Below, piece by piece: positions 16,041 to 23,523 of a stretch of DNA of 36,254 nucleotides (positions are counted from its first letter, which is position 1; every line of letters begins with the position of its first letter). The DNA is from Actinomycetota bacterium (GTDB taxonomy: Bacteria > Actinomycetota > Acidimicrobiia > Acidimicrobiales > Acidimicrobilacustridaceae). Both the position numbers and the translations under genes were made by a program. The stretch lies in the NCBI GenBank assembly GCA_005787345.1, contig SYBH01000023.1, positions 1-36,254 of the forward strand. The letters are read 5' to 3'. The notes below the pieces were generated by a model. It saw only the letters and a list, made by a program, of their open reading frames with translations. It ran no database searches and was not told where the DNA came from.

Positions 16041-16046
16041 TACGGT
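16041..16046 (+). promoter_or_regulatory. -10 element (TACGGT) for the 16055 gene
   Basis: TACGGT ends eight bases before ATG 16055 and supports that start over in-frame GTG 16025, which lies upstream of the -10 itself. Confidence 0.55.
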
Positions 16047-16054
16047 CCCATCCG

Positions 16055-16588
16055 ATGTCTGACATGAACGACGCCAACGATTCCGCCTCGACAGCTCCGT
16101 TGAACGACGCTGATATTCGTGACGAACTTCCCGAAGATCTAAATGCGGCGGGCTATGTCGGCCCTTATCTCTTCCCGAATAACAATCGCCGTCGGATTCC
16201 CGCCTATCTCTATTGGGCGATCTCTGCGATCTGCATCTTCATCTGGGTGTTTCGCAGCGGCAGCGATCCCGTTCTGATCAATCAGGGCGTTCTCATCGCT
16301 GCGATCGTGCTTGCTTTGTTCGGCCTTTACAGCTTTGTTGCGGGTTGGAACCTGAAGGTTGACGAAAGCGATGCTCTCGTTGCTGCCACCAAGCAGGTTG
16401 GATTCCCGGTTGGGCATGCTTCAGCGCAGATGGGCTGGCGCGGACTCCTCAGCCGACCGACATGGCGCATCTTGCTCTATAGCGCGGAAGATCCACCGGA
16501 AAAGCGCGGGCTCGTGCTCGTCGATGGCGTCGACGGTTCCATCGTCGAATGGTTTGTTGAAGACAACCCCGAGGACTGGGCCGAATAA
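16055..16588 (+). CDS. Hypothetical protein with two transmembrane segments
   Basis: A 177-residue protein that I do not recognise. An acidic N-terminus (about 1-45) is followed by a YVGPYLFPNNNRRRIPAYLY stretch, helix one (about 48-65), a short loop, helix two (about 75-95) and a soluble C-terminal domain of about 80 residues ending WFVEDNPEDWAE. Both ends probably face the cytoplasm if the Arg-rich NNNRRR before helix one follows the positive-inside rule. It has its own leaderless-type promoter and lies between the HIT and pgsA genes, a place where Mycobacterium has no such gene. Real coding is supported by promoter, clean frame and a good terminator hairpin downstream. Confidence 0.75.
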   Translation: MSDMNDANDSASTAPLNDADIRDELPEDLNAAGYVGPYLFPNNNRRRIPAYLYWAISAICIFIWVFRSGSDPVLINQGVLIAAIVLALFGLYSFVAGWNLKVDESDALVAATKQVGFPVGHASAQMGWRGLLSRPTWRILLYSAEDPPEKRGLVLVDGVDGSIVEWFVEDNPEDWAE

Positions 16589-16603
16589 AACTTCTGGGAA
16601 GTT
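16589..16603. terminator. Bidirectional hairpin terminator between convergent genes
   Basis: AACTTC and GAAGTT form a perfect six-base-pair stem around TGG, directly after the stop of the 16055 gene and just after the convergent minus gene. On minus the stem is followed by a TTTTATT run; on plus by CTTGTTC. It is the best intrinsic terminator in the window. Confidence 0.6.
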
Positions 16604-16608
16604 CTTGT

Positions 16609-17097
16609 TCAGCGAAGCGACGCGACGATGCGCTCGACCTGAGTGAGTGCATCGACACCAACCCCGACGGCGTCGCGCAAAAGATCCAGCGCGCTGACCC
16701 GGGCTTCGGCGATGACGCCAGTACGCGACCAATCGTTGCCTTTGATGGAATCGGCTAACTCGGCAATAGCCGTCACGCGTTCAGTGAACTGTTCCAGCAC
16801 CGCTTCGGCGGGTTCGTTCGTTGAAAGTTCGATGGAACGAAGCCGCCGATTGGTCACTGCTGGGTGAAGGGGGGCGTCGTCGAGAATTGAGACATCGCTC
16901 AGACCCTTTTCGAGCACTGCGAGAGTGGCGGTTGCTCCGAGAATCGCCTCGATGGCAGAAACTCCGTCAGCGCCCAATTGATGCGATCGTCCCTCGGTGA
17001 CCTCGTCGACCACGCCAAGGGCGGCGGCAACCCGTCGTGGCAGAGTGCGCAGAGCGACGATGGCATCGCCGGGCATCAGGGTCGAGTAGTCAGTCAT
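16609..17097 (-). CDS. Small helical hypothetical protein, possibly DinB-like
   Basis: A 162-residue, largely helical protein. The start MTDYSTLMPGDAIVALRTLPRRVAAAL and the late WSRTG segment recall DinB/maleylpyruvate-isomerase N-terminal four-helix proteins, but I cannot identify the metal-binding histidines those proteins use, so this is a weak guess. It shows no signal peptide or membrane helix. ATG 17097 has TAATCT six bases upstream on minus, a leaderless layout. It is divergent from pgsA across only 57 bases and convergent with the 16055 gene. The gene interrupts the otherwise conserved thrS-to-pimA order. Confidence 0.72.
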   Translation of the reverse strand: MTDYSTLMPGDAIVALRTLPRRVAAALGVVDEVTEGRSHQLGADGVSAIEAILGATATLAVLEKGLSDVSILDDAPLHPAVTNRRLRSIELSTNEPAEAVLEQFTERVTAIAELADSIKGNDWSRTGVIAEARVSALDLLRDAVGVGVDALTQVERIVASLR

Positions 17098-17103
17098 GGC
17101 AGC

Positions 17104-17109
17104 AGATTA
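17104..17109 (-). promoter_or_regulatory. -10 element (TAATCT), leaderless promoter of the 16609-17097 gene
   Basis: On minus, TAATCT ends six bases before ATG 17097. It is the closest match to TATAAT among the leaderless set. Its -35 region must interleave with that of the pgsA promoter. Confidence 0.55.
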
Positions 17110-17142
17110 GGGGCGTGCCGGGGTCGGTCAATGGCCCACTGC

Positions 17143-17148
17143 TAGCCT
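17143..17148 (+). promoter_or_regulatory. -10 element (TAGCCT), leaderless pgsA promoter
   Basis: TAGCCT ends six bases before GTG 17155 with no Shine-Dalgarno sequence. It fixes the GTG as the pgsA start. Confidence 0.55.
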
Positions 17149-17154
17149 TTCTCC

Positions 17155-17847
17155 GTGCTTGACGGTCGTTGGCGAACCAATATTGAGAATGGGTTAAAGC
17201 CGGTTGGGGCGAACTTGCTCAAACTGGGTTTCACCGCCGATCGCCTGACCGCCCTTGGCGTGGTCATGTCAGCTTGCGCAGCAGTTGCGATCGCGGCCGG
17301 CTTTTTGCCCCTAGGACTTCTCCTCCTTGTCCTCACCGGTTTACCCGACGCCCTTGATGGTGCCGTAGCAAAGGCAGCCGGCACCGCTGGTCCTCGGGGT
17401 GCCTTCTTTGACTCTGTCGCCGACCGAGTTTCCGACACGATGTTGCTCGGCGGTGTCGCTTGGTATCTCGCCGATACCTATGGCGGACTCATGCCCCTTC
17501 TGCCGATGGCTGTGCTCGGCGCTTCGCTCATCATCTCCTACGAGCGGGCGAAGGCCGAAGCCCTCGGCTTTAACGCCAAGGGCGGCGTCATGGAGCGCGC
17601 TGAACGCGTCATCCTCCTCGGTCTTGGTCTGCTCTTTCCCGTTCTGTTGATTCCAGTTCTATGGGTCATGCTCGTTCTGACAATCGTGACTGCCGTGCAG
17701 CGCTTTGCGAAGGTGTGGCACCAGGCATCGCAGGAACGTCCCGTTGTTGCACCAACACGCCGAGCGTCCCGTCGCCGTGCCGCCCGCGCAACGCGCGCCG
17801 GGTCGTCACAGTGGCGTCAGAACCTTCAGGCGCGTCGACGCCGTTAG
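17155..17847 (+). CDS. pgsA: CDP-alcohol phosphatidyltransferase, probable phosphatidylinositol phosphate synthase
   Basis: A 230-residue integral membrane enzyme with several hydrophobic helices. In Actinobacteria the homologue between the HIT gene and patA joins CDP-diacylglycerol to inositol 1-phosphate, giving the lipid anchor for phosphatidylinositol mannosides. The CDP-alcohol signature is present as Asp65-x2-Asp68-Gly69-x2-Ala72-Lys73-x8-Gly82-x3-Asp86-x3-Asp90; the four metal-binding aspartates are intact but the usual arginine after Ala72 is lysine. The C-terminal tail (about 195-230) is very Arg-rich and probably sits on the cytoplasmic membrane face. Start GTG 17155 has a leaderless -10. 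The next gene begins six bases after its stop. Inositol specificity is inferred from synteny. Confidence 0.88.
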   Translation: MLDGRWRTNIENGLKPVGANLLKLGFTADRLTALGVVMSACAAVAIAAGFLPLGLLLLVLTGLPDALDGAVAKAAGTAGPRGAFFDSVADRVSDTMLLGGVAWYLADTYGGLMPLLPMAVLGASLIISYERAKAEALGFNAKGGVMERAERVILLGLGLLFPVLLIPVLWVMLVLTIVTAVQRFAKVWHQASQERPVVAPTRRASRRRAARATRAGSSQWRQNLQARRRR

Positions 17848-17853
17848 GCGCTC

Positions 17854-18810
17854 ATGGCGCTAGATCCGGTCACCGCGGCCTATCGCGCGGGTGCAGCCTT
17901 CTCGCGGTCTGTGCCGCGTCCGGTCGCTGAGGTCACTGCAAAAGGTTTAAGTCGTATTGCTGCTTCGATGTCGAAAGAGCGACGCATGCTTGTTGCGAGG
18001 CATCTTCATCGTGCGGATCCCACTCTTGAAGGTAAGGCACTCGACCGCGCCGTCGATGCAACCTTCGACAGTTACGCGCGCTACTGGGTCGACTCTTTTC
18101 GTCTTCCGCAGTTATCTCCAGAAGAAGTTGACTTCAGTTTTGCTTTTGAAAACTTCGCCCATATCGCTGATGCACTGAAAGTGGGCAAGGGAGTAGTGGC
18201 AGTTATGCCGCACTTGGGCGGTTGGGAATGGGCCGCATTTTGGATGACGCAAGTGATGAAGATTCCGGTCACTGCGGTTGTCGAATCGCTCGAGCCTCCT
18301 GGCTTGTTTGAGTTTTTTGTGGAGTTCCGCCGAGAACTCGGGATGAACATCGTTCCGTTGGGGCCTGATGCAGGTAACGAGATTCTGAAGGCATTGAATT
18401 CCAATCATGTCGTGTGCTTGCTTGCCGACCGCGACATCATCGGCGACGGCGTTGAGCTTGAGTTCTTTGGCGAAATCACCACGATCCCGGCAGGCCCAGC
18501 AACGCTGGCATTGCGTACTGGTGCCGCACTCATCCCGTGTGCCGTCTATTTCGAAGGCAGAACTGGTCATCACGCTGTAGTTGAACCGCCTTTGAAAGTC
18601 ATTCGTGAAGGAAGACTTCGTGACGACGTGCGTCGAGTCACCATTGATTTGGCGGGTCGGCTCGAAGGGCTCATTCGCCAAGCGCCGGAGCAGTGGCATC
18701 TGCAGCAGCCGAACTGGCCAAGTGATTACGTCGAACTTGAACGAATCGGCAAACCACATCCACGACCCAAGCGTGGTCCGTCTTCTCTTGCTGCTCGTGG
18801 TGACTACTGA
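17854..18810 (+). CDS. patA: Phosphatidylinositol mannoside acyltransferase (PatA, LpxL/HtrB fold)
   Basis: A 318-residue member of the LpxL/HtrB acyltransferase family. The catalytic HX4E dyad is His120-Glu125 in MPHLGGWEWA; the downstream stretch LADRDIIGDGVELEFFGE and PAGPATLALRTGAALIP aligns with mycobacterial PatA (Rv2611c), which acylates the PimA-added mannose on the inner membrane face. No clear transmembrane helix is present, fitting a peripheral membrane enzyme. It sits between pgsA and pimA exactly as in Mycobacterium, which strengthens the specific assignment over a lipid A enzyme, since this organism should have no lipid A. Start ATG 17854 is six bases after pgsA. Confidence 0.9.
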   Translation: MALDPVTAAYRAGAAFSRSVPRPVAEVTAKGLSRIAASMSKERRMLVARHLHRADPTLEGKALDRAVDATFDSYARYWVDSFRLPQLSPEEVDFSFAFENFAHIADALKVGKGVVAVMPHLGGWEWAAFWMTQVMKIPVTAVVESLEPPGLFEFFVEFRRELGMNIVPLGPDAGNEILKALNSNHVVCLLADRDIIGDGVELEFFGEITTIPAGPATLALRTGAALIPCAVYFEGRTGHHAVVEPPLKVIREGRLRDDVRRVTIDLAGRLEGLIRQAPEQWHLQQPNWPSDYVELERIGKPHPRPKRGPSSLAARGDY

Positions 18811-18811
18811 C

Positions 18812-19888
18812 ATGCGTATCGGGATTGTTTGCCCTTACAGCCTTACCCTTCCAGGTGGTGTGCAAGGTCAGGTGTTGTCGCTCGCCCGTGCTCTTCGGGC
18901 TCGCGGGCACGACGTCCGAGTCCTTGGTCCCTGCGATGGGCCACCACCTGATTCCGGGGTGACGCCTCTGGGTGACAGCCTTCCGACTGCTGCTAACGGA
19001 TCCGTCGCTCCAATTGCCCCCGACCCCTCGGCGCAATTGCGCACGATTCGAGCACTTCGCGACGAACGCTTTGATGTCGTGAATGTCCACGAACCTCTTG
19101 CGCCGGGAGTCACCAATACGGCACTGCTGTTTAAGTCGCAACCGATCGTTGGCACTTTTCATGCGGCGGGGGAGAGCGCTGCCTACCGATGGCTTCAGCC
19201 TGTCGTTCGGTGGTTGGCACGCAAGATCGATGTTCGTTGTGCAGTGTCCGCCGACGCTCGCGACATGGCAATCGAAGCGGTTGGCGGTTCCTATGAACTG
19301 CTCTTCAACGGTGTTGATCTTTCTCACTACGCCGGCCCGGCGATTCCGAAAGCGGAACCGCGCACGATCTTTTTTCTCGGTCGTCATGAACCGCGCAAAG
19401 GTCTCGCTGTGCTGCTCGAAGCAATGGGGGACCTTCCGGCGGGTGTTCGTCTTGTCGTGGCCAGTGACGGACCTGAGACGGAGGAACTTCGTCGACGTGT
19501 TGCCGGTGATACGCGGATTGAATGGCTGGGTCGAATTTCGGAAGCGGAAAAAATTCAACGGCTTCACTCTGCAGAGGTTTTCTGTGCGCCCTCGCTTGGC
19601 GGCGAATCATTCGGTGTCGTGCTACTCGAAGCTATGGCTGCGAAGACAGCGGTGGTCGCCAGCAATCTCCCCGGTTACGCCAATGTGGCGAGATCCAATA
19701 AAGACGCACTTCTCGTCCCACCAGGAGATCCAGCGGTTCTCGCAGGGGCATTGCGAAGAGTTCTCGACGAAGCGCCTCTGCGTGAATCGCTTGTGGCCTC
19801 GGGCTCAGAGCGAGCAGAGGGATTCTCGATGGATCACCTTGCTGAACGCTATGAGGAGATCTTCGAGCGTGTAGCGCTTCGCCGGTAG
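18812..19888 (+). CDS. pimA: Phosphatidylinositol alpha-mannosyltransferase PimA
   Basis: PimA transfers mannose from GDP-mannose to phosphatidylinositol at the cytoplasmic membrane face. The 358-residue GT4/GT-B protein opens MRIGIVCPYSLTLPGGVQGQ, with the Gly-Gly loop of the family, has VHEPLAPG and GTFHAAG in the N-terminal domain, LFNGVDLSHY at the domain hinge, FFLGRHEPRKG, and the nucleotide-sugar block APSLGGESFGVVLLEAMAA, whose Glu residues bind GDP-mannose. Start: longer in-frame readings begin inside patA; ATG 18812 lies one base after the patA stop and gives the same N-terminus as mycobacterial PimA. GTG 18800 is a weaker alternative. Co-transcribed with pgsA and patA. Confidence 0.93.
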   Translation: MRIGIVCPYSLTLPGGVQGQVLSLARALRARGHDVRVLGPCDGPPPDSGVTPLGDSLPTAANGSVAPIAPDPSAQLRTIRALRDERFDVVNVHEPLAPGVTNTALLFKSQPIVGTFHAAGESAAYRWLQPVVRWLARKIDVRCAVSADARDMAIEAVGGSYELLFNGVDLSHYAGPAIPKAEPRTIFFLGRHEPRKGLAVLLEAMGDLPAGVRLVVASDGPETEELRRRVAGDTRIEWLGRISEAEKIQRLHSAEVFCAPSLGGESFGVVLLEAMAAKTAVVASNLPGYANVARSNKDALLVPPGDPAVLAGALRRVLDEAPLRESLVASGSERAEGFSMDHLAERYEEIFERVALRR

Positions 19889-19891
19889 TAT
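19886..19891 (+). promoter_or_regulatory. -10-like element (TAGTAT) before the M48-like gene
   Basis: TAGTAT overlaps the pimA stop codon and would start a transcript near 19898, leaving a short leader with GAAGG (19914-19918) six bases before GTG 19925. It could let the pseudoprotease and DUF3048 genes be expressed apart from pimA. Confidence 0.4.
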
Positions 19892-19924
19892 CGCTATGTC
19901 CTCTTTCCCGATCGAAGGCTTTGT

Positions 19925-20692
19925 GTGACTTCCACTCTTGAGCAAGCGTCGCCTCGTTCCGCCAGATATGGACTCGCCGCTGCACTGCCACTCGCTTTAT
20001 TGGGCCTGATCGTCGCCGCAGTTCTTGCGGGAGTTGCAGGCATCGTTGGTTTGATCATCGGTCTTTTGATCACTGCGGTAGCCGTGGTTGTCCGGATGCG
20101 CACCTTTGCTGCCGGAATCGACGATGCGATTATTCATCAGCTTGGAGCCAAGCCTGCCGATGGTCCCGAAGCAGCCGGGTTCCGCAATCTCGCTGAGGGG
20201 CTTTCTGCCACAGCCGGAGTCCCTCTTCCAGAACTGCTGATCCTCGACACTCCCTCTGTGAATCTTCTCGTTGTCGGAACCGATGCCGAACACGCAGCCA
20301 TGATCGCCACTTCTGGGCTGCTTTCCCAGTTGAGCCGTGTCGAACTTGAGGGCGTTGTTGCGCGAGCATTTGTACAACTTCGTCAGGGAGACGTTTTCTC
20401 CGCCACGATGGGTGTCCGACTCGAAGCCGCCCCTGCGACGCGAGTCTTCGCCTCGATGCTGGGTCACAGTTCAAGTCTTGGCGATCCCGATCGCGACCTA
20501 CTCCTCGATCGTTCGGCGGTGGTGCTTACTCGCTATCCACCCGGACTGATTGGTGCACTTGGAGTGTGTCTTCGAGTGGGATCCATGGTGTCGGCGGGGT
20601 CGCCTTCATTGCGCCGACTTTGGCTTGTCGATCCAATTTCTGTTGATGCAGATGCCCTTACCCATCGGATGGAAGCGCTTCGATTGCTATGA
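19925..20692 (+). CDS. Degenerate M48 (HtpX-like) peptidase homologue lacking its zinc site
   Basis: A 255-residue membrane protein: two N-terminal hydrophobic helices (about 17-40 and 38-57), then a domain that follows HtpX block by block: VPLPELLILDTPSVN, VVGTDAEHAAMIATSGLLSQL and LSRVELEGVVARAFVQLRQGD. In active HtpX the last block reads AHELxHxxxxD; here the HExxH positions are Arg147-Ala-Phe-Val-Gln151, and the later glutamate ligand (E in EADxxA) is also lost in LLLDRSAVVLTRYPPGL. The frame is clean, so it is a pseudoenzyme rather than a broken gene. GTG 19925 has GAAGG at six bases. Its stop overlaps the start of the DUF3048 gene (ATGA). A regulatory or scaffold role at the membrane is inference. 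Confidence 0.75.
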   Translation: MTSTLEQASPRSARYGLAAALPLALLGLIVAAVLAGVAGIVGLIIGLLITAVAVVVRMRTFAAGIDDAIIHQLGAKPADGPEAAGFRNLAEGLSATAGVPLPELLILDTPSVNLLVVGTDAEHAAMIATSGLLSQLSRVELEGVVARAFVQLRQGDVFSATMGVRLEAAPATRVFASMLGHSSSLGDPDRDLLLDRSAVVLTRYPPGLIGALGVCLRVGSMVSAGSPSLRRLWLVDPISVDADALTHRMEALRLL

Positions 20693-21888
20693 CTCGCAAA
20701 AAGCTGTGGATGATCATTGGTGGATCGGTCGGAGCCCTTGTCATTGTGGGCGGGGTCGTGTTCGCTCTCACCCGGTCCGATTCCACTGAGTCGGCAATCC
20801 CCGAGACAACAACCACCACGACAACAACCACCCTTCCGGTATGGCCGCTTACGGGTGTGCCCGACGCGAAAGCCAGTGGACCTGCTCACCCTGCCATTGT
20901 GGTGAAAATCGACAACAGTCCTGCTTCTCGCCCGCAAACTGGCATCAACGAAGCCGACATTGTCTACGAAGTGCTTGTCGAAGGCATTACTCGATACGCA
21001 TTGGTCTTCCACTCGAACATCGTCGATCCTGTCGGTCCAGTCCGCTCAGCTCGATCGAGTGACATCAACCTTGTTGCCAATCTCTCAACGCCATTGTTTT
21101 CTTGGTCGGGAGGCAACGCAGGAGTTGTTGGTGAAGTCCGGAATGCGGAGCGCAACGGGATTCTGATTGATGCTTCGCATGATGCAGCGTCTCCGGCGTA
21201 TTACCGAGCGAACGATCGTCAGGCACCACACAATTTGTATGTGCATCTTCCGCAACTTCTTGAGCTGAAGGCTCCTGCGAATCAAGGTAACCCTGCACCG
21301 ATCTTCAACTTCCGCAAGGTCGTCACTTCGCCATCCAGCACAACGACGTCCTCTTCGTCAACGACAACCTCAAAAAAGGCATCGTCAGAAACGACAACGA
21401 CAACGATTGCGATCCCGACCACGACGACAACACTTCCAGGTTCACCGACACCGGGTTTCAGTCTCGATTTCGGTGGGGTCAATGTCGACTATGTGTGGAA
21501 CCCTGCCACCAAGGGTTGGTCGCGTCTGCAGGTCGACCAGACCCATCCCCGACCAAAGAGTTCGACACTCGATGCCGCAGGTGTTCAGGTCTCTCCTGAA
21601 AATGTGATCGTGCAGTTCATCGACTACGGCCAAAGTCCGTCCGACAGCCGTTCTCCGATGGCACTTACGGTTGGGTCGGGCAAGGTGCTCGTCTTCACCG
21701 ACGGTCGGGTAGTGGCCGGAACATGGTCTCGTCCCTCGGCCGACAAACCCACGACCTACACCGCCACCGACGGAACACCGATTCTCCTGACGCCCGGTCG
21801 GACATGGGTGGCCTTGCCTAGGGCGGGCTCGGCGGTTGCAACACTCGACCAGCCCACTGCCGACGCGTTTCTTGCCATCAAGGGTTGA
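20689..21888 (+). CDS. DUF3048 (YerB-like) membrane-anchored extracytoplasmic protein
   Basis: A 399-residue protein with an N-terminal anchor helix (about 7-28) and no lipobox cysteine, so it is membrane-anchored rather than a lipoprotein like Bacillus YerB. A Thr-run (residues 40-48) leads to the first DUF3048 part (about 55-205), which contains PAIVVKIDNSPASRPQ, VYEVLVEGITRYALVFHS and GPVRSARSSDI. A 40-residue Ser/Thr-rich segment (213-252) separates it from the C-terminal part (about 255-399), with VDYVWNPATKGWSR and GRTWVALP. Function of the family is unknown. ATG 20689 overlaps the previous stop. It ends the PIM transcript, with a hairpin just after. Confidence 0.85.
   Translation: MTRKKLWMIIGGSVGALVIVGGVVFALTRSDSTESAIPETTTTTTTTTLPVWPLTGVPDAKASGPAHPAIVVKIDNSPASRPQTGINEADIVYEVLVEGITRYALVFHSNIVDPVGPVRSARSSDINLVANLSTPLFSWSGGNAGVVGEVRNAERNGILIDASHDAASPAYYRANDRQAPHNLYVHLPQLLELKAPANQGNPAPIFNFRKVVTSPSSTTTSSSSTTTSKKASSETTTTTIAIPTTTTTLPGSPTPGFSLDFGGVNVDYVWNPATKGWSRLQVDQTHPRPKSSTLDAAGVQVSPENVIVQFIDYGQSPSDSRSPMALTVGSGKVLVFTDGRVVAGTWSRPSADKPTTYTATDGTPILLTPGRTWVALPRAGSAVATLDQPTADAFLAIKG
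20806..20832 (+). repeat. Poly-threonine codon run in the DUF3048 gene
   Basis: Nine ACN codons in a row (residues 40-48), mostly ACA/ACC/ACG, form a low-complexity linker just outside the membrane helix. Mixed codons argue against a recent slippage expansion. Confidence 0.7.
21325..21444 (+). repeat. Ser/Thr-rich low-complexity insert in the DUF3048 gene
   Basis: Residues 213-252 are almost all Ser and Thr with a TTTTTIAIPTTTTTLPG end, placed between the two halves of the DUF3048 fold. It is a flexible extracytoplasmic linker and a possible O-mannosylation target, in line with the neighbouring mannosyltransferase, though that link is only suggestive. Confidence 0.6.
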
Positions 21889-21915
21889 ACCCCTCCGACT
21901 TCGTTCGGGTGGGGT
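21889..21915 (+). terminator. Hairpin after the DUF3048 gene, possible terminator
   Basis: ACCCCTCCGA and TCGGGTGGGGT pair with one T-T mismatch and one bulge around CTTCGT, beginning at the base after the stop codon. No T-tract. It lies just before the pdxS promoter and may separate the two transcripts. Confidence 0.45.
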
Positions 21916-21924
21916 CCTCGCCCG

Positions 21925-21930
21925 TAGACT
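21925..21930 (+). promoter_or_regulatory. -10 element (TAGACT), leaderless pdxS promoter
   Basis: TAGACT ends six bases before ATG 21937, and no Shine-Dalgarno sequence is present. The operon pdxS-pdxT(-yebC) starts here. Confidence 0.6.
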
Positions 21931-21936
21931 GCTCCC

Positions 21937-22842
21937 ATGGCTGATCTGACCAACGGGATTGTCTCCCGAGCAACCGGTACCGACCTCGTCCAGCGTGGAC
22001 TCGCTGACATGCTCAAGGGCGGCGTCATCATGGACGTTGTCGATCCGGCGCAGGCCAAGATCGCTGAAGACGCCGGTGCGGTTGCGGTCATGGCGCTCGA
22101 GCGGGTGCCTTCCGACATTCGTCGCGACGGTGGTGTGGCTCGTATGAGCGACCCGGAGATGATTCAGGGCATTCAGGAAGTCGTCAGCATTCCAGTGATG
22201 GCCAAAGCTCGTATTGGTCACATCGCCGAGGCTCAGATCCTTCAGGCCCTGCGGGTCGACTACATCGACGAGTCCGAAGTTCTCACGCCGGCTGACGAAG
22301 CCCATCACATCGACAAGTGGGCTTTTGAAGTTCCGTTCGTTTGTGGTGCAACCAATCTTGGCGAAGCACTCCGCCGCATTTCCGAAGGCGCGTGCATGAT
22401 TCGCTCAAAGGGCGAGGCCGGCACGGGCAACGTTGTCGAAGCGGTCCGTCACCTTCGTTCGATCCTTGGCGACATTCGTAAGATCACCACCGCTGATCAA
22501 GCCGAACTGTTCGATTGGGCCAAGCGTCTGCAAGCGCCACTTCCGCTCGTGCAGGAAATCGCCGAAACCGGAACGCTTCCCGTGCCGATGTTCTGTGCTG
22601 GTGGCATTGCCACGCCCGCCGACGCGTCACTCGTGATGCAACTCGGTGCTCAGGCCGTATTCGTCGGATCGGGAATCTTCAAGAGTTCCGATCCCTCGCA
22701 CATGGCCAAGGCCATCGTTGAGGCCACCGCCAACTATCTTGATCCCGACATTCTTGCGAAGGTCAGTCGTGGTCTCGGCGACGCAATGCCCGGTCTCGAA
22801 ATCGGTTCGCTTGAAACAAGACTCTCTGAGCGGGGTTGGTGA
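21937..22842 (+). CDS. pdxS: Pyridoxal 5'-phosphate synthase, synthase subunit PdxS
   Basis: PdxS builds PLP from ribose 5-phosphate, glyceraldehyde 3-phosphate and ammonia; the glyceraldehyde 3-phosphate comes from the glycolytic pathway whose genes lie upstream. The 301-residue beta-barrel enzyme is highly conserved: [44 protein letters not shown] with the Schiff-base lysine, [27 protein letters not shown], the phosphate-binding [11 protein letters not shown] (which includes the second reactive lysine), and [11 protein letters not shown] with FVGSGIFKS. Start fixed by the leaderless -10. Forms a 24-subunit complex with PdxT in known systems. Confidence 0.98.
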   Translation: MADLTNGIVSRATGTDLVQRGLADMLKGGVIMDVVDPAQAKIAEDAGAVAVMALERVPSDIRRDGGVARMSDPEMIQGIQEVVSIPVMAKARIGHIAEAQILQALRVDYIDESEVLTPADEAHHIDKWAFEVPFVCGATNLGEALRRISEGACMIRSKGEAGTGNVVEAVRHLRSILGDIRKITTADQAELFDWAKRLQAPLPLVQEIAETGTLPVPMFCAGGIATPADASLVMQLGAQAVFVGSGIFKSSDPSHMAKAIVEATANYLDPDILAKVSRGLGDAMPGLEIGSLETRLSERGW

Positions 22843-22895
22843 ACCGCAACGCGGTGAACCGTTTCAAATGACTGCTCGTGGATCGGAGCCCCCAG

Positions 22896-23483
22896 GTGGC
22901 TCTTCCCCGTATCGGAATACTCGCGCTCCAAGGGGCAGTTGATCTGCACGTTCATGTATTTGAACGCCTGGGTGTCAAAACTGTTGAGGTGCGTCGGGCC
23001 GAGCATTTAGCTCGTGTTGACGGATTGGTTCTGCCCGGCGGCGAATCCAGCACGATCTCGAAACTGCTCGTCATCAACGAATTGTTCGAACCGTTGGCAG
23101 AACGACTCGATGCGGGAATGCCTGCGTTCGGAACTTGTGCAGGGATGATCATGTTGGCTTCGGAGATTCTCGACGGTCGCGACGATCAGTTGTCGTTCAG
23201 CGCTATCGACATTTCTGTTCGACGCAACGCGTTTGGTCGTCAGATCGATTCGTTCGAAACCGATCTGAACGTGATCGGCTTGGCCGAAGCTCCGGTTCAT
23301 GCCGTGTTTATTCGGGCACCAGTTGTTGAACGAGTCGGTCCGGGTGTTGAGATTCTCGCCGCGGTTGAAGAAGGTCGGCCCGTGGCCTGTCGTCAAGGCT
23401 CAGTGCTCGTGACCTCATTTCACCCGGAATTGTCACCCGATCTGCGACTCCATGAACTATTCATCAAGGGGATGGCAGCATGA
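22896..23483 (+). CDS. pdxT: Pyridoxal 5'-phosphate synthase, glutaminase subunit PdxT
   Basis: PdxT is the class I glutaminase that channels ammonia into PdxS. The 195 residues show IGILALQGAV at the N-terminus, the oxyanion LPGGESST, the nucleophile Cys81 in GTCAGMIML, and the His-Glu pair in TSFHPELSPDLRLHELF at the end. Start: GTG 22878 is in frame, but GTG 22896 has GGAG seven bases upstream and gives a normal-length N-terminus (ALPRIGILALQG). It lies 53 bases after pdxS. The otherwise typical EH after LQGAV is replaced by DLH. Confidence 0.95.
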   Translation: MALPRIGILALQGAVDLHVHVFERLGVKTVEVRRAEHLARVDGLVLPGGESSTISKLLVINELFEPLAERLDAGMPAFGTCAGMIMLASEILDGRDDQLSFSAIDISVRRNAFGRQIDSFETDLNVIGLAEAPVHAVFIRAPVVERVGPGVEILAAVEEGRPVACRQGSVLVTSFHPELSPDLRLHELFIKGMAA

Positions 23484-23523
23484 GTGCGCTCCTCGCAGTA
23501 TCTGACCAGTAAGAGAGGCACCG

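Noticed and set aside
21442-22308. 288-residue minus-strand frame across the DUF3048-pdxS junction
   Set aside because: It runs antisense through two recognised genes and the pdxS promoter, with no family resemblance.
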